Origin: Gnetum montanum
Taxonomy: Eukaryota > Streptophyta > Gnetopsida > Gnetales > Gnetaceae
Length of the DNA: 51,437 nt
Assembly (NCBI GenBank): GCA_015680685.1
Contig: MNCI01002242.1
Coordinates: 389,768-441,204, forward strand
Direction: 5' to 3'
Notes under the pieces: model-generated
The model's database searches: none
What the model was told of the DNA's origin: nothing
The model's input: only the letters and a program-made list of their open reading frames with translations
Translations under genes and position numbers: made by a program
In this document: one piece after another, positions 10,519-21,967 of the stretch
Layout of the letters: the number at the start of each line of letters is the position of its first letter
Numbering within the stretch: the first letter of the stretch is position 1

Positions 10519-13010
10519 ATGAAGATGTCAAACCACCAGTCCCATAAGAGTGCAAAGTGGTATATACTCATCCAGATGAGTATGTACCAGACTTCACCTT
10601 CATCCTACATCAGGATGAACAATTGTAATGGCGTGATATGGAGGGCAACATCATATTGCCCCTCGATTGATCTATGTCAGGGAAGCTCTTTCAAACTCTT
10701 AAAAAGTTGGTCATTCCAAATCTTCACAAGGAATATGTTATGCATGGTTATGACACTTCAAACTACCATCCGACTAACACACAACGTAGGAGAGATCGAC
10801 ACCAAGAGAAGCACCATGAGTTTACAAAGGAAGAGCACTTTAGTAACCATTTGTTCCTACTAAACCAAGATGACAATGTGGATCTTCCCCCTGAGGATTC
10901 CCAACATGAAGATTCTCCACCCCTATTATTGGTGATGAGGGTATGACCCTCAACCTACAATCCACTTTTCATAAACCAGGTTCACGAAAAAGTAACAATC
11001 AAGGTAGGGACTCGGGTAAACATCATGATGGTAAGGGATCTAAGGATGGTGGTCGTAATAAGCAAAGAGGTGGTGATGGACATCGTGGTGGAAATGGTAG
11101 TCCACCTTCCTATTCATCCTCTTCATCTGATTCTGAACATTCCTCTTCATCTGCTAGTTCTCATAGAAGCCACTATATAAATAATCGTGATCAAGGTGAT
11201 CAACAAGACAAAAATGACCATAAAACCCACCAAGAATGTCAAGGTAATAGAGAACATCATCAGAGATAACACAATAATGATGATGATGAGCCTCTGTTGG
11301 CTACTCGAAGCATGTTGAACATTACAGAGGCAGTAAAGATTCCAACTAGGCATGTGAAGGATAGTCAGATCAAGTGCTTAGATATGAACAATATTCCAAG
11401 ATTTGAGGGAGGATAAAATTCTGATCCGCAAACAATCTACAAGCTTTCCATGATGCTTGTGCCTTACAGAACATTGAAAATGATTAGCAGAAACTCAAGC
11501 TCTTCCCCAAGATACTCATTAAGGAATTTGAAAGTTGGTAACAATCCTTAGAGCCAGAATCTATTCGTCAATGGAGTACAATGCTTGAGCTATTTAATGA
11601 CAAATACCAAACGTACTCTAGAGTGTCCAGCCTAAGAAGTCTAATCCAAGGCTAGAAACAGGGAACACATGAACCCTTGGATGCCACCATGGCCACATAT
11701 TATTTGCTTTTACACTGATGCCCTAGCCATGGTTATTCTTAGAGGGAACAACTCCGCCACATTATAGATGGGCTTAGAGAAGAAACTAGAAGAACTCTTC
11801 CAGTGTATGCCCAAGGAAGACTGTCTAAAAGGAGAGCTCATTAGATCCAAAGGCTTATAAAGTAGGTGGTAAAAGAAGAAGGTGAGTTGTGAAAAAGAGA
11901 AAGTGCAGAAGAGTATAATAGGAATCCTTCCATAAGAAAAATGGAGGTCCGATTTTGTGACGAGGATGATGCACCACTTAACAAGGTGGTAAATAGAAAA
12001 ACCTTACCTATACAAAAATATGTTTCTGATATTTCAGTAAAGGTTGATAAATTATGGGACTCTTTGGATGAGAAATCCCAAACTGCTATGAAAATCGCAA
12101 AAGCATCAAAAGAACAAAATAGTGATTGTAAACATGAGACAAAAAGAAGCTGAACATGCCTACCAAAGAGGTAAGGAAAAGGCTGATGTAGTAGAAGAGG
12201 TTGTGAAGACAAACTCCAAATATGATACTACTTATGACATCTATTAATACAAACATCCAAAGGGGTGTTGCCCTACAATCTTACACTTATAAGAATCTGG
12301 GATGTATGCATTGAAACCATGATTAGCAAGGAGGCAAGGACCTAGACGATTGCCCTATCCTCAAGGCAATCTAAGGTAGTTCCACTAACACCAACAAGCT
12401 TATTATCTAATTTGAGCTCCACCAAAACCATATGGGAAATACCAACAATGGCACCAACCACAATCATGGGGAATGTGACCACCAAGGCAACAGTACCCTT
12501 ACAAGCAACCAGATCCCTATGGGTACTATGTTCAGCAACCCGTCTCTCCATGAAGTTCTGCTAGCCATGCCTCATTTCAATATTACTATTACCCCCTAGA
12601 GTACCACTAAAAATATTCACCATCTACTTAAGGGAAGAACCCATATCCATACCACCCTCTGCATTTGTCTATACACATCCTTCCACCCTCAACTCAATTA
12701 CCTCCTACTCCATCCATGTAGGGTGAAATTCCCTCACAATTGTAGCAACGAAATGCTACAAGGGCTGTGAATTTACAACTAGCCTTCTAGCTAAGTGGTT
12801 CAAACAATCATTCTAGGAAATGACCATTTTTCTAACCCAACAGTCCTTTCGAACCCTCATAACCTAATGTAGCTACTTGCCTTACATCTCTGGTATCCTC
12901 ATCCTCTACATCAAAGACCTTCGAGTGCCCTTCAAACTAAACGTCACCTTAGATCTACACTTTGATGTTAACTCATGTTATTTTCGATTGGATCAAGGCT
13001 GACAATCTTT
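10519..13010 (+). pseudogene. gag of element B (frameshifted and nonsense-broken)
   Basis: The chosen ATG at 10519 is the first after the PBS. Its product lacks part of the N-terminus present in element A, and THPDEY...FTFILHQDEQ-like sequence reappears in another frame near 10565-10620. A Ser/His/Gly-rich basic stretch (10943-11269) precedes the gag domain at about 11280-11660, where DEPLLATRSMLNITEAVKIPTRH and LDMNNIP match element A. After a frame change, 11941-12153 (MEVRFCDEDDAPLNKVVNRKTL) matches the linker of element A. Pro/Tyr/Gln-rich decayed sequence follows to about 13000. Several indels and many stops make it nonfunctional. Confidence 0.75.
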
Positions 13011-13981
13011 CCATGAAAAGATCTGACCCAGGAAGTGCACTCACTGACTTACAGACTGTTGGACGTGAGCCATGCAAGGCTCTTCTTGATTCTAGTTTCC
13101 ATGTCAATGTCATCTCCCATGACATGTACAAAGCCTAGAACTTATCCCCTCTCAAGAAGTGCAACGTTTGTTTAGAATTGGTAGACCAATCAATCACTAT
13201 TCCTTTGGGATTAGTGGAAGACATTGTGACCACAGTTAGTGGGTGGTCATATCCTACCTATTTTTTGGTGATAAAGGTTGAGAATTACAAAGGTGACTTT
13301 CCCATAATTATGGCAAGGGCTTGGTTAAGCACAATTGATGCACGTATGGGCATAAAGGACCTCTCCTTGGAAATCTCTAGGGAAAATGAATTTGGAAATT
13401 TAGAGAAGAAGCGTATTCTATGCATCACATACAATGATCATGGGTGCAATTGCATGCAAAAGATTTTGTTCATCAAAAGTACATACATTAAAGCATGCAA
13501 TCAGTGTGTACAAGAAATAGATTTTCAAAGGTGTCTATATGTAGCAACCATAAACTAGGAGGGCATCCAGTGGCTGACAAATGACTCAAATAGCAACACA
13601 TTATCCATGGAACCAATTGAGAGCCTAACATGTGCTTATGTTGAAAGCATGGATGAACTTAAGCAAGTTTATCACCAACTCTCTGATGATGAAGATGATA
13701 CCTATTGGGATGAGTTGAGAATCCCTAATAACTTTAAGCAAGAGCCCCTAGAGTTGAAAACTCTACCAGCTAGCATGAAGTATGCATTCTTAAACAATGG
13801 TAAGCTGGTCATAATCAATGCCAAACTTGCTCGTGAACAAAAAGACAAGTTGTTGAATGTGGTTAGCAAATGGCCAACAATCTTTGCTTGGTCATATCAT
13901 GAGCTGACTGGAATCAATCCAAGTATATGCCAGCAACACATTTACACCAACCCAGCCATGAAGCTAAGAAGGCAGCCGTAG
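13011..13981 (+). pseudogene. Aspartic protease region of element B
   Basis: GREPCKALLDSSFHVNVISHDMY (about 13070-13135) is the retropepsin active-site region with DSS in place of DSG. The frame continues with PLGLVEDIVTTVSGWSYPTYFLVIKV and GDFPIIMARAWLSTIDARMG, which mirrors element A. A linker (MEPIESLTCAYVESMDELKQVYHQLSDDEDD, acidic) and the conserved approach to RT, including WPTIFAWSYHELTGINP (AWS.DL.GI-like), follow to a stop at 13979. Loss of the Gly in the active-site triplet should by itself inactivate the enzyme. Confidence 0.8.
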
Positions 13982-15467
13982 AGACAACTGAGCCCTAAAT
14001 TGAAGTAGATCATCAAGGAGGAAATAGAGCAACTCCTCAAGGCAAGGTTCATCTATCCCATTGTAGATAGTGAGTGGGTTAGCCCACTTGTAATTGTTCC
14101 AAAGAAAGGTGGCAAGTGGTGGATTTGTATTGACTTCAAGCTATTAAACATGGTAACATTTAAAGATCATTTTTCATTGCCATTTGTGAGTCAAGTGTTG
14201 AACACCATCTTTGAGAATTGCTATTATAGCTTCTTGGATGGTTATAGTAGCTATAACCAAATCCAAATTATGTTAGAAGATAAGGCCAAGACAACATTCA
14301 CAAGTCCCTAGGGAATTTTTGCATATTGTAAGATGCCATTTGGCCTATGCAATTCCCCTACAACATTTTAATGCCTAGTCCTTAACATCTTTCAGTAGCA
14401 GATCAGTAGTGGTATGGAAGTCTTCATGGATGACTTCTCCACCTATGGAGCTACATTTGAGTAAGCCTTGGAGCACCTTGAGCAAGTTCTAAAAAGATGT
14501 ATTCAAATAAACCTTAGGCTTAATTGGCAAAAAATCCATCTAATGGTCTAGGAAGGTATAGCATTGGGGCACCAAATTTCACAAGATAGGATTGAGGTAG
14601 ACCTAGAGAAGATAAGGGTCATCCAAGGAATAACATGCCAACCAGAGATAGTTAAAGTTGTCTAATCATTTCTTGGACATATTGGCTACTACCAATGATT
14701 CATAGAGAATTTCTCTAAGATTGCAAAGTCGTTGGTCAAGCTTATGAAGAAAGATGCTTCATTCATTTGGACCAAGGAGTGCAAACATGCATTCCAATAG
14801 TTGAAGGAAAAACTCATAGAAACTCCAATTCTATAGGCACCAAACTGGTCCAAACCATTTCACATAATGACAAATGCATCTAATTATTCCTTGGAAGTGG
14901 TGCCCATGCAATTGGATGATAAAAAAACATCCATATTATGTCGACTACGTGAGCCAAAGCATTATAGGGGCACAGCTAAATTACACCACCATGAAGAAAG
15001 AATTAATGACAATGGTGTATGCTCTTTAAAAATTTAGGTACTGTGTGCTTGGTTATAAAGTATTTGTGTACACAGATCAGAATTCCATCCACTTCTTAAT
15101 GAAAAAGCTGATGGTGAGCCCCTGTATCATACAGTGGCTCGTGATCTTATAGGAATTTGATCTCACAATGGTAGATCAGAAAGGGACCAAGAATCTGGTT
15201 GCTAACCATCTCTCTCGATTAAGATGGGATAATAAAGAGAAGGAGAGCCTACTTTTTGATCAATTTCCAAATGAACTCCTCTTTACAGGAGTAATACATG
15301 ACCAAGTACCTATAGAACCAACATGGTACAATGGCATCCTCACCTATGTTCTCACTCAAGAGATGCCACAAGACTTGACTTTAGAAAGAAGCAACAATTT
15401 CTTCATTGGGCCAAATACTTCATGGAAATTAATGGACACCTCTACAAGGTGTGCACCAATAGCCTAA
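13982..15467 (+). pseudogene. Reverse transcriptase and RNase H of element B
   Basis: The pol frame continues from PR with stops only until about 14990. RT motifs in order: IYPIVDSEWVSPLVIVPKKGG (near 14050), FLDGYSSYNQI (near 14230), a degraded TFTCPWG-like block where Trp is now TAG, KMPFGLCNSPTTF, VFMDDFSTYG (near 14425, catalytic DD kept), LNWQKIH, SFLGHIGYYQ with a following Arg codon now TGA. A tether and RNase H-like segment follow (MTNASNYSLEVV, with Asp replaced by Asn at the first catalytic position). After a frameshift near 14990, 15168-15467 (QKGTKNLVANHLSRL) is the RNase H C-terminus with NxVADxLSRL-like motif. Stops in this stretch are mostly TAG or TAA at expected Gln or Trp positions. 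Confidence 0.85.
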
Positions 15468-16610
15468 TTGGTTGGTATCCCTGATGAAGATCAACTATGT
15501 GTTCTCTAGAATGCTTACGAAGGGCCTTGAAGAGGCCACTATGCAGGTAGATGCATGGCCATAAAAATCCTGATGGTAGGATACTATTGGCCTACAATCT
15601 TCAAGGATGCCCACCTATTCATCCAATCTTCTAAATGCTACCAAAGAGATGGTGGGATGACTGCATGAATGGAGGATCCTCAATAGTGGATTCAATCACT
15701 AGAGCCCTTTGACATATAGGGCATAAACTCCATGGATTCCATCACATCCATGTACAATGAAAAGGTGTATATCATCGTAGCAGTTGACTACTGCACAAAA
15801 TGGGCAAAAGTAGCAGCCGTTACTAACTGTATATCATCCACTGCTACTAGATTTGTACAACAAAATGTTGTAAATAGGTTTGGGATGCCATGTGCACTAA
15901 TTTTTGATAATGGAACTCATTTCACAAGTGCCACTTTTAGAAGGTTGATGCAACACTTGGGGGTTAAACATAAATTAGCATCCTATCACCCCCCAAGCCA
16001 ACGGTTAAGTAAAGGTAACTAACTGAGAGATTACAAAGATCCTAACAAGGATCATAAGTAAATATAGGAGAGACTAGAGCACAAAACTCAATGATGCCCT
16101 TTGGGCCTATTGCTTAACACGGAAACTCCCTATTGAGTACTCTTCCTACGAGTTAGTGTACAGAAAACTTCCAATGCACCCAATTCAATCCAAGCTTTGT
16201 ACACTCTCAACAACATGTGATCTGAACCTTGACCTAAGTCTAGCACAAAGAGAAAGATTAATCAACCTAAATGTGCTAGATGAAAATCGATTAGTGGCCC
16301 TATCTTTGAATGAGGTGCACAAGGTATTCAATAAGCAATGACATGACCTCAAAATATGAAAAGTGAAATTTCAACCAGGAGATACGGTTCTCTACTAGAA
16401 CCCCACATATGTACCACAGACATCTAACCTTCAAATGTTGTGGGAGGGACCTTACATAATTGCTAAAACCTTTCCTTCTAGGGCCATGATCATATAAAAA
16501 CCTAAGAGCCCAAATAAAAAGTAGTTGGTTAACATCCAATAAGTGAAGCTTTTCCATGAACCCAAGCAAGCCAGTAGAACAAATACCCCTACGGATGGAC
16601 AACCACATTT
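15468..16610 (+). pseudogene. Integrase of element B
   Basis: The H2C2 zinc-binding segment is recognisable in GHYAGRCMAIKILMVGYYWPT...CYQRDGG (about 15530-15660). The catalytic core at 15732-16022 has VDYCTKW (first Asp kept) and IFDNGTHF (second Asp kept). The third motif, usually NGQxE, reads N-G-stop-V-K in an adjacent frame near 16003-16017, so the catalytic Glu is now Lys. The core is followed by LWAYCLTRKLPIEYSSYELVYRK (LWAYRTA.KTPxG.SPY-like) and the C-terminal SH3-like region with WEGPYIIAKTFPSRA to about 16500. Stops and one frameshift leave it inactive. Confidence 0.85.
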
Positions 16611-18650
16611 AATGTTTCAGATCTCCTCCTTTCAACTCAATTGTGGGGAAGATGGCCAGCCATTCTAATCATCCACATAGCTCCTTAGTCTTTCACTTTT
16701 TGTTTTACACATTTTTATTTTACACTTTGTTGATTTTTACCTTTTTCTTTAGGTTTTCGTTCTATTGATTTTCTCAATTTTTTGTTTTACAACATTGTTA
16801 GTATGTTTTACCTTTATTGATTAATTTACACTTTCTTATATATTTTTTGCTTTATTTTGTTTGAGTGTGACTTTTCATCATTTATGCTAATAAAATGCTT
16901 TATTATTGTAGGGCACAATGCCATTGTTGCTAGTTACTAATGATGGTTTAGTATTAACGTTGTGATTGTCAATGTCTGGTTTCTATTTTTGAATTTTGAT
17001 GTCTAATGACTATGACATGGTTTATTTTTCATGGAACAGACAATGAATCCACGTCATCAACCCATCCAACAACTTTATGGTTTTCTTTGTTTTGGAAGAT
17101 TGAGGTCCCTTCCGTTAAAAATTTTTTTAATCAATTGATGACCTTGGTAGTTTCCAAAATTGGGAAGGATTCAAAAGTTTGTATAGGGTGTGAATTCAAG
17201 GGGACTCAATATTCATTGTACTCTTCTACTTAGTTGAGTGCTTGAGTGTTTTTCATGAACTTCTTCTCATTCCATTCCAACCACTAATAGGAAGTCAAAT
17301 AAAGTCTTTGCATGGTGTGGTTCCCATCCAAAAAAAATTCAAAAAAAAAACAACATGATGAGAATTCAAAGCACACCCCTTAGACAAATAAACCAGCTAC
17401 AAGCACTTTTTATGGGACTACAAAGACATGCATCCATGCTTGAAGGTCCCCTTTAACTAAGGCTCTCTCTTACTTCCTACTTGTCTCTTATTCTCTTTAC
17501 GGAATGATGGTTGTTTTGTGGGAGCACTCTTGTGTCTCAAGGGGGTGGATTGGTCTAGGAGTGGCGATGCAAAGTCACTGAAAGAGGCTGGTTTTGGTCT
17601 GGACTAAGGATGGATCTTCTCAGGTCATTTTAAATACAAACTCCATGAGGAACTTGTTATGACCTCAATTCGAGATTCCATTCCACCTTCTCAATCATCC
17701 ATCTATGTTGCCACAACTCATCTCACTGTCGGGTTCTATGTTATGCTGGATGTCTTAGTTTGACATGTTGAAATTCTTGGATAGATTCTTCGAGTTGATC
17801 CTTAATTTTTCATGACCATTAATCAACCCTAGGGCCCATGAACTCCTTGGTTGAGGTTATGTAAGTGTAAAAGAGGGCATGTTCCTGCTATGGGGAGGAC
17901 CCACTTGCATGTCTTTTGGCTTGGTTAGTTAAATTCCTTACTTTCAACATTGCTACAATCCTATCTTTCGAAGATTCCATTATGTACCCTGCTTAGTGCT
18001 CCTTAAACCTCTCATTAAATTCATTCTCCATATCATTTTCTCAATTTTCTAAATTTCTAAGCTCCAAAATCCTTTTCTACTATTTTCATCTTATTCATGG
18101 CTTTTTAGGCTTCCATTTCACCCTAATTTCACTCAAAAACTCCTTGTACTTTGAAAGTTTTGACCAAGTGAATGGAAGTCTATAGTGGTCAACAGTTATG
18201 TTGACGAGGCCCTATCGATGTAGCCTACCTCATTGACAAAGCCCCATCAATGCATGTCAAAAAATCTATATATACTGTCACATACTTTGAGATTTTTTAT
18301 TATTTGCTTCATAACACAAGGTGAGATTTTGCCATTTTTCAGAGCCCATAACTTTCCAACCATTTGTCCAAATCACTTTATTCTTTGATCCTACAGCTAC
18401 TAAAGGTAATGTTTTGAAAATTTTTCTAACTCCCCCAAAGGGTTAATGAATACAATGATATGAAATCATCAAATTTTAAGAGTTAACCATTCCAACACCC
18501 TCCAAAATGACTTCGTAACATTAAAAAATAAATAAAATAATGATTAAAATTAATTAAATTAGCCATAATCACAACTTAGCCAAGTGTAACAATCCTAGGG
18601 AGATAAGGTATCCCAATTATTTCATGTTACACAACAATTGCTAACCTATG
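16611..18650 (+). other. Post-integrase spacer of element B, non-coding
   Basis: The spacer begins with a G-rich TTGTGGGGAAGATGG (16641-16655) that looks like an internal polypurine tract. T-rich sequence follows (TTTTACACATTTT-type units, 16680-16860), then a region shared with element A, including GCATGGTGTGGTTC (17313), GAATTCAAAGCACA (17361) and GGGGAGGACCCAC (17900). I see no gene; the 17006-17233 frame has no domain. Confidence 0.65.
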
Positions 18651-18679
18651 GTCATGTCATGATTACAAATGGCACCAAG

Positions 18680-20860
18680 ATTGAAACAACTGTAAGAGGG
18701 AGGACCCTCTCAACTAAGGGAGAAATGGCCTAGAACTAGATGGGGCCAACAAGAGCAAGCCCATGAACAAGGATAGGCAACCCATGCAATGGGATCTCTT
18801 CAAGAGGAGCCCGAAGTGGAATCTACTCAATAGATTCCTGAAGAAGAAATTCCATCAAAACAATTGCAGTGAGGGAAAGCACTAGGACCCATACCAAAGC
18901 CTGAAGTCACACTAACACAAGCCTACCTTGACACCATCAAGCCTCATGAGAACCAATGCTCAGTTCTCCGAGAACTAAACTTCAGGCCATTTTTAGAGCA
19001 TGCTCTAGTAGAGATGAAAATACAATTGCAAACCTCTCCTATATGGCTAGTCATCACTTTTAGTGGGGAGTGGTACATGGAAGAGATGTATCTCTTTTGG
19101 AATAAGAGAAGGCCATGCTCCACAATGAAAATCAAGGATATTCAAGTGTCCTACATGGCTAAAGCTATTGCACAGGCGTTGGGGTTACTTGATATTGGAA
19201 CATAACTGATAGAGCTATCAATACAAGATGACCTTGAGGCTAAAAAGAAGTGGACTCAATGGTGTTATGGGGTCAACCATAAGTAATATGGCATGCTCAC
19301 ATCAACAAAACACATATACTTCAAAATAGTGGCATACCATCTCAATCCAATAGTGAAGCCTAGTAAGCTGACTGCCTTTTCTACCCAAGCATGCATCGCT
19401 CTAAGTGGGAGATTTCTAACAAACCTTTCACAATCGATCTATTTAGAGATCAAGAAGTTATTTAAAGAAAATGAATGTGGAAGGAAAACCATGCCTTTTC
19501 CATGCCTCATTTAGAGACTTTGCAAAAGGGTAGGAATCATTTGCTATGCAAATGGCATAATCAAGCATGGTCCTTTGGCCTTGTGGTCTAAAATAATGAA
19601 GGACAAGACACCTACCATGACTAAAAAAGGGAAGTAGTAGTCGCCACCTCCACCACCTATTCAAGAAACAACACAAGAGGCTCGCACAACTATTAAGTGC
19701 TTGTGCAAAATCTAAGAGCAACTCTTGTATGAGCAAGAGCAGTGTGTAGGAACAAGTGGTGTAGACCCATCTATATGTCCACCAATGATGAGTCACTTTA
19801 ATGAGGTGGGTTTGACAATCAATTAAATGAAAATAGGTGGGCCATTATTCTCTCTCCAATGAACATAGTTGCTTGTAATGTTGATGCACGAAAACAACAA
19901 ATGTAGGAATTCATTCATCAATAGGAGGAGCAACTCACCAAGGTAAACACTGAGTTGAGGAAATTGGCTACGAAGAATCAAAATTTGTCTATGGAAGAAG
20001 TTTAAGCCTTACACTAGAAGTCTACCATTGAGATCACTATCAAGAAGAATGAGGCTCTTAACTTTGAAAAAGTTAAAAATCATTATAGAGACTAAGTTGG
20101 CTTGCAAAAGAAGGTAAATGAGAAACATATGCAAATGCGAAGGCAAAAGTAAATAAAGCCCTCCAACAACTCCAGCAAGGAAGAGAAGTCTGGCAACCCA
20201 CCATTGATGGGATTGATGCCTATAATGAAGTCAAGATCCACTTAAAGGAGTTGCAAATTGAAGAAATGATAAAATACATGGAGTTGGCCAATCTCTACTA
20301 TACAAACTTAGCAATGCTGACTATCAAAAGACCATGGTTAGAATTGAAAAAACAAGTGGCAAGCTTGTACTTATTGTACAAAGCCAAGTTCAAGCACCAT
20401 AAAGACACCAAGAAAAAACTTAAGACAACAAATGCTGAACTCAAAGTTCTTAGGGCATGATTCACAGATCAACGATCAATTGTTGAGAACTTATCCAAGA
20501 GAATGAATGATTACCAGAAGCTAAAAAACACAATTAAGATGTTCGACATCAAGCATAAATAACTTGTTGCCTAGTTCATTAATGCTAATGAGCTATTTCC
20601 AATGATTCCCTATCCTTTGGATGTGCCTATTTCTACCCACATTGGTGAAGTTGTGTGGATGGTGCATGATCCTAGGAGTAAGGAGGAGAAAATGAAGGCA
20701 TTACTAGATGCCTTTCACCTCCTAATAGAAGTTGCAACAGCAGCAAACAACCATAACCACCTCAACCACTACACATGCCTAAATTCGATGAAGGTCCCTT
20801 AGAATCTCAGAAGCCACCACTGCCTAGGACTATCTAACCTTCTCCACCAACTTCATGCCA
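18680..20860 (+). pseudogene. Additional 3' ORF of element B: plant-transposon-protein-like domain plus coiled coil
   Basis: Between IN and the 3' LTR lies a broken second gene. Visible segments: FRPFLEHALVEMKIQLQT and WYMEEMYLFWNKRR...IKDIQVSYMAKAIAQALGLLDIG (18940-19205); HIYFKIVAYHLNPIVKPSKLTAF...ACIALSGRFLTNLSQSIYLEIKKLF (19293-19514). A coiled-coil-rich tail includes LELKKQVASLYLLYKAKFKHHKDTKKK (20251-20460, partial). The pattern (fE.fY.n...V.G..V......I...LGL, then a second helical half with S..tGk..n....I..EI) resembles the 'putative plant transposon protein' domain (Pfam Transposase_32 type) found downstream of integrase in Athila/Tat elements. Its function is unknown and the domain match is from memory of the pattern. 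No membrane segment like a true env protein was seen. Confidence 0.55.
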
Positions 20861-21065
20861 TTAAAGAAAGTGTCATCCAATTTTGAAGAGTCATGTCATG
20901 GTGTTGAATTTTATGTCATGAACATCGCAATTTTTGTAATGTGTTGATCTATACACTCGGGCACTCAATTTTGTCAAGTTTGTTTGTTTTTTTTTATTAA
21001 GAGTCAATTGATAACCCCATACCTTCCCAATTTTGTAAAGAAACTCAAGGATGAGTTTTCATTCA

Positions 21066-21077
21066 GTCATGGGGGTA
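21066..21077 (+). promoter_or_regulatory. Polypurine tract of element B
   Basis: AGTCATGGGGGTA lies immediately before the 3' LTR start TGATGG at 21078. The G-run adjoining the LTR fits the plus-strand primer of reverse transcription. Confidence 0.6.
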
Positions 21078-21962
21078 TGATGGATCACCATTGGCTGCAT
21101 TGATGAGGCCTCGTCGATGTAGCCTCGTCAATTGGGCCTCGTCAACACGGCCCCGTTGATGCATCTTTTGCTACATCGACGTGACCTTGTCAACACAAGG
21201 TCTATTTTTTGCTATAAATACCTGCTCACTAGCTACATTTATGACATTAGATTCATAGTAGTAGCAAAGCTCTTATAGTTTGTCTATTTGAAAGTTAGAA
21301 TGTTTTTCCCAAGTGCCCACAGCAGGAGTCATTGAGCGTACAGATCATTTTTTGAGTATTGTTGCACATGAGCATGACTATGTGTATGGCAATAAAGACA
21401 AGCTTCTTGATAAACCTTGCAACATTCTAGATAGTTTAGATATTTATTCATGCATTCAATGTTTTCAATTATTTAATCAATGTTTTCCAGTAATTAAGCT
21501 AATAAGGTAATTAAGCAAGATAAGTTAGATAGATTAATTACATAAGTACGACCACTTTGAGCATAACACGCATTTGCTTGGTAATCCTAGCAGTGTTTTG
21601 CTTGGTGTGCCCAGCAGTGTAGTACTTGGTAACCTAGTAGGGGATATGTGGGTTCAGGACATGTACAGAGAGTGGGACCAGATGCTTATGTTAGGACTAG
21701 TTAGAGACTAGTTAATTAGTTAATCCAATTACTTTATCTCTCTTTAAACACCAAAACCATAAAACATAAAATGATAAAAATCATATGCCTCGATTACACT
21801 TAACCATACCTTTATACTTCATAAGTGTAGTTGGGAAGACAACGAACACTTCCTAGAAGACTAGTGCACTAGAAACTATAAAGTCCATGGAATTCGGCCA
21901 AATCATGCATGAACACTTTGTGATTCGTATGGTTGGACATAGGGGTACCTTGCTGCTCATCA
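21078..21962 (+). repeat. 3' LTR of element B
   Basis: This 885-bp LTR has TGATG...CATCA termini. It shares with the 5' LTR the TATA box (21213-21220), the AATAAA signal (21391-21396), the AAGTACGACCAC-type block and the 3' signature. Its U3 carries extra degenerate repeats of GGCCTCGTC(GA/AA)...GTTGATG between 21098 and 21195 that the 5' LTR mostly lacks. Confidence 0.9.
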
Positions 21963-21967
21963 AATAT

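Larger units (their letters stand above)
9488..21967 (+). mobile_element. Complete Athila-like Ty3/gypsy element B with target duplication AATAT
   Basis: The element spans 9493-21962 (12.47 kb) and carries 5' LTR, tRNA-Asp type PBS, gag, PR, RT, RNase H, IN, a T-rich spacer, an extra 3' ORF, a G-rich PPT and a 3' LTR. The flanking 5-mers at 9488-9492 and 21963-21967 are both AATAT. Its size, tRNA-Asp PBS, RT motifs FLDGYSSYNQI and VFMDDF, and additional ORF after IN fit the Athila/Tat branch of plant Ty3/gypsy elements. All ORFs are broken by stops and some frameshifts, so it is an inactive relic, but structurally whole. Confidence 0.9.

Noticed and set aside
18680-20860. Retroviral env-like gene in element B
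   Set aside because: No signal peptide or membrane segment is visible; the pattern fits the plant-transposon-protein-like domain better.
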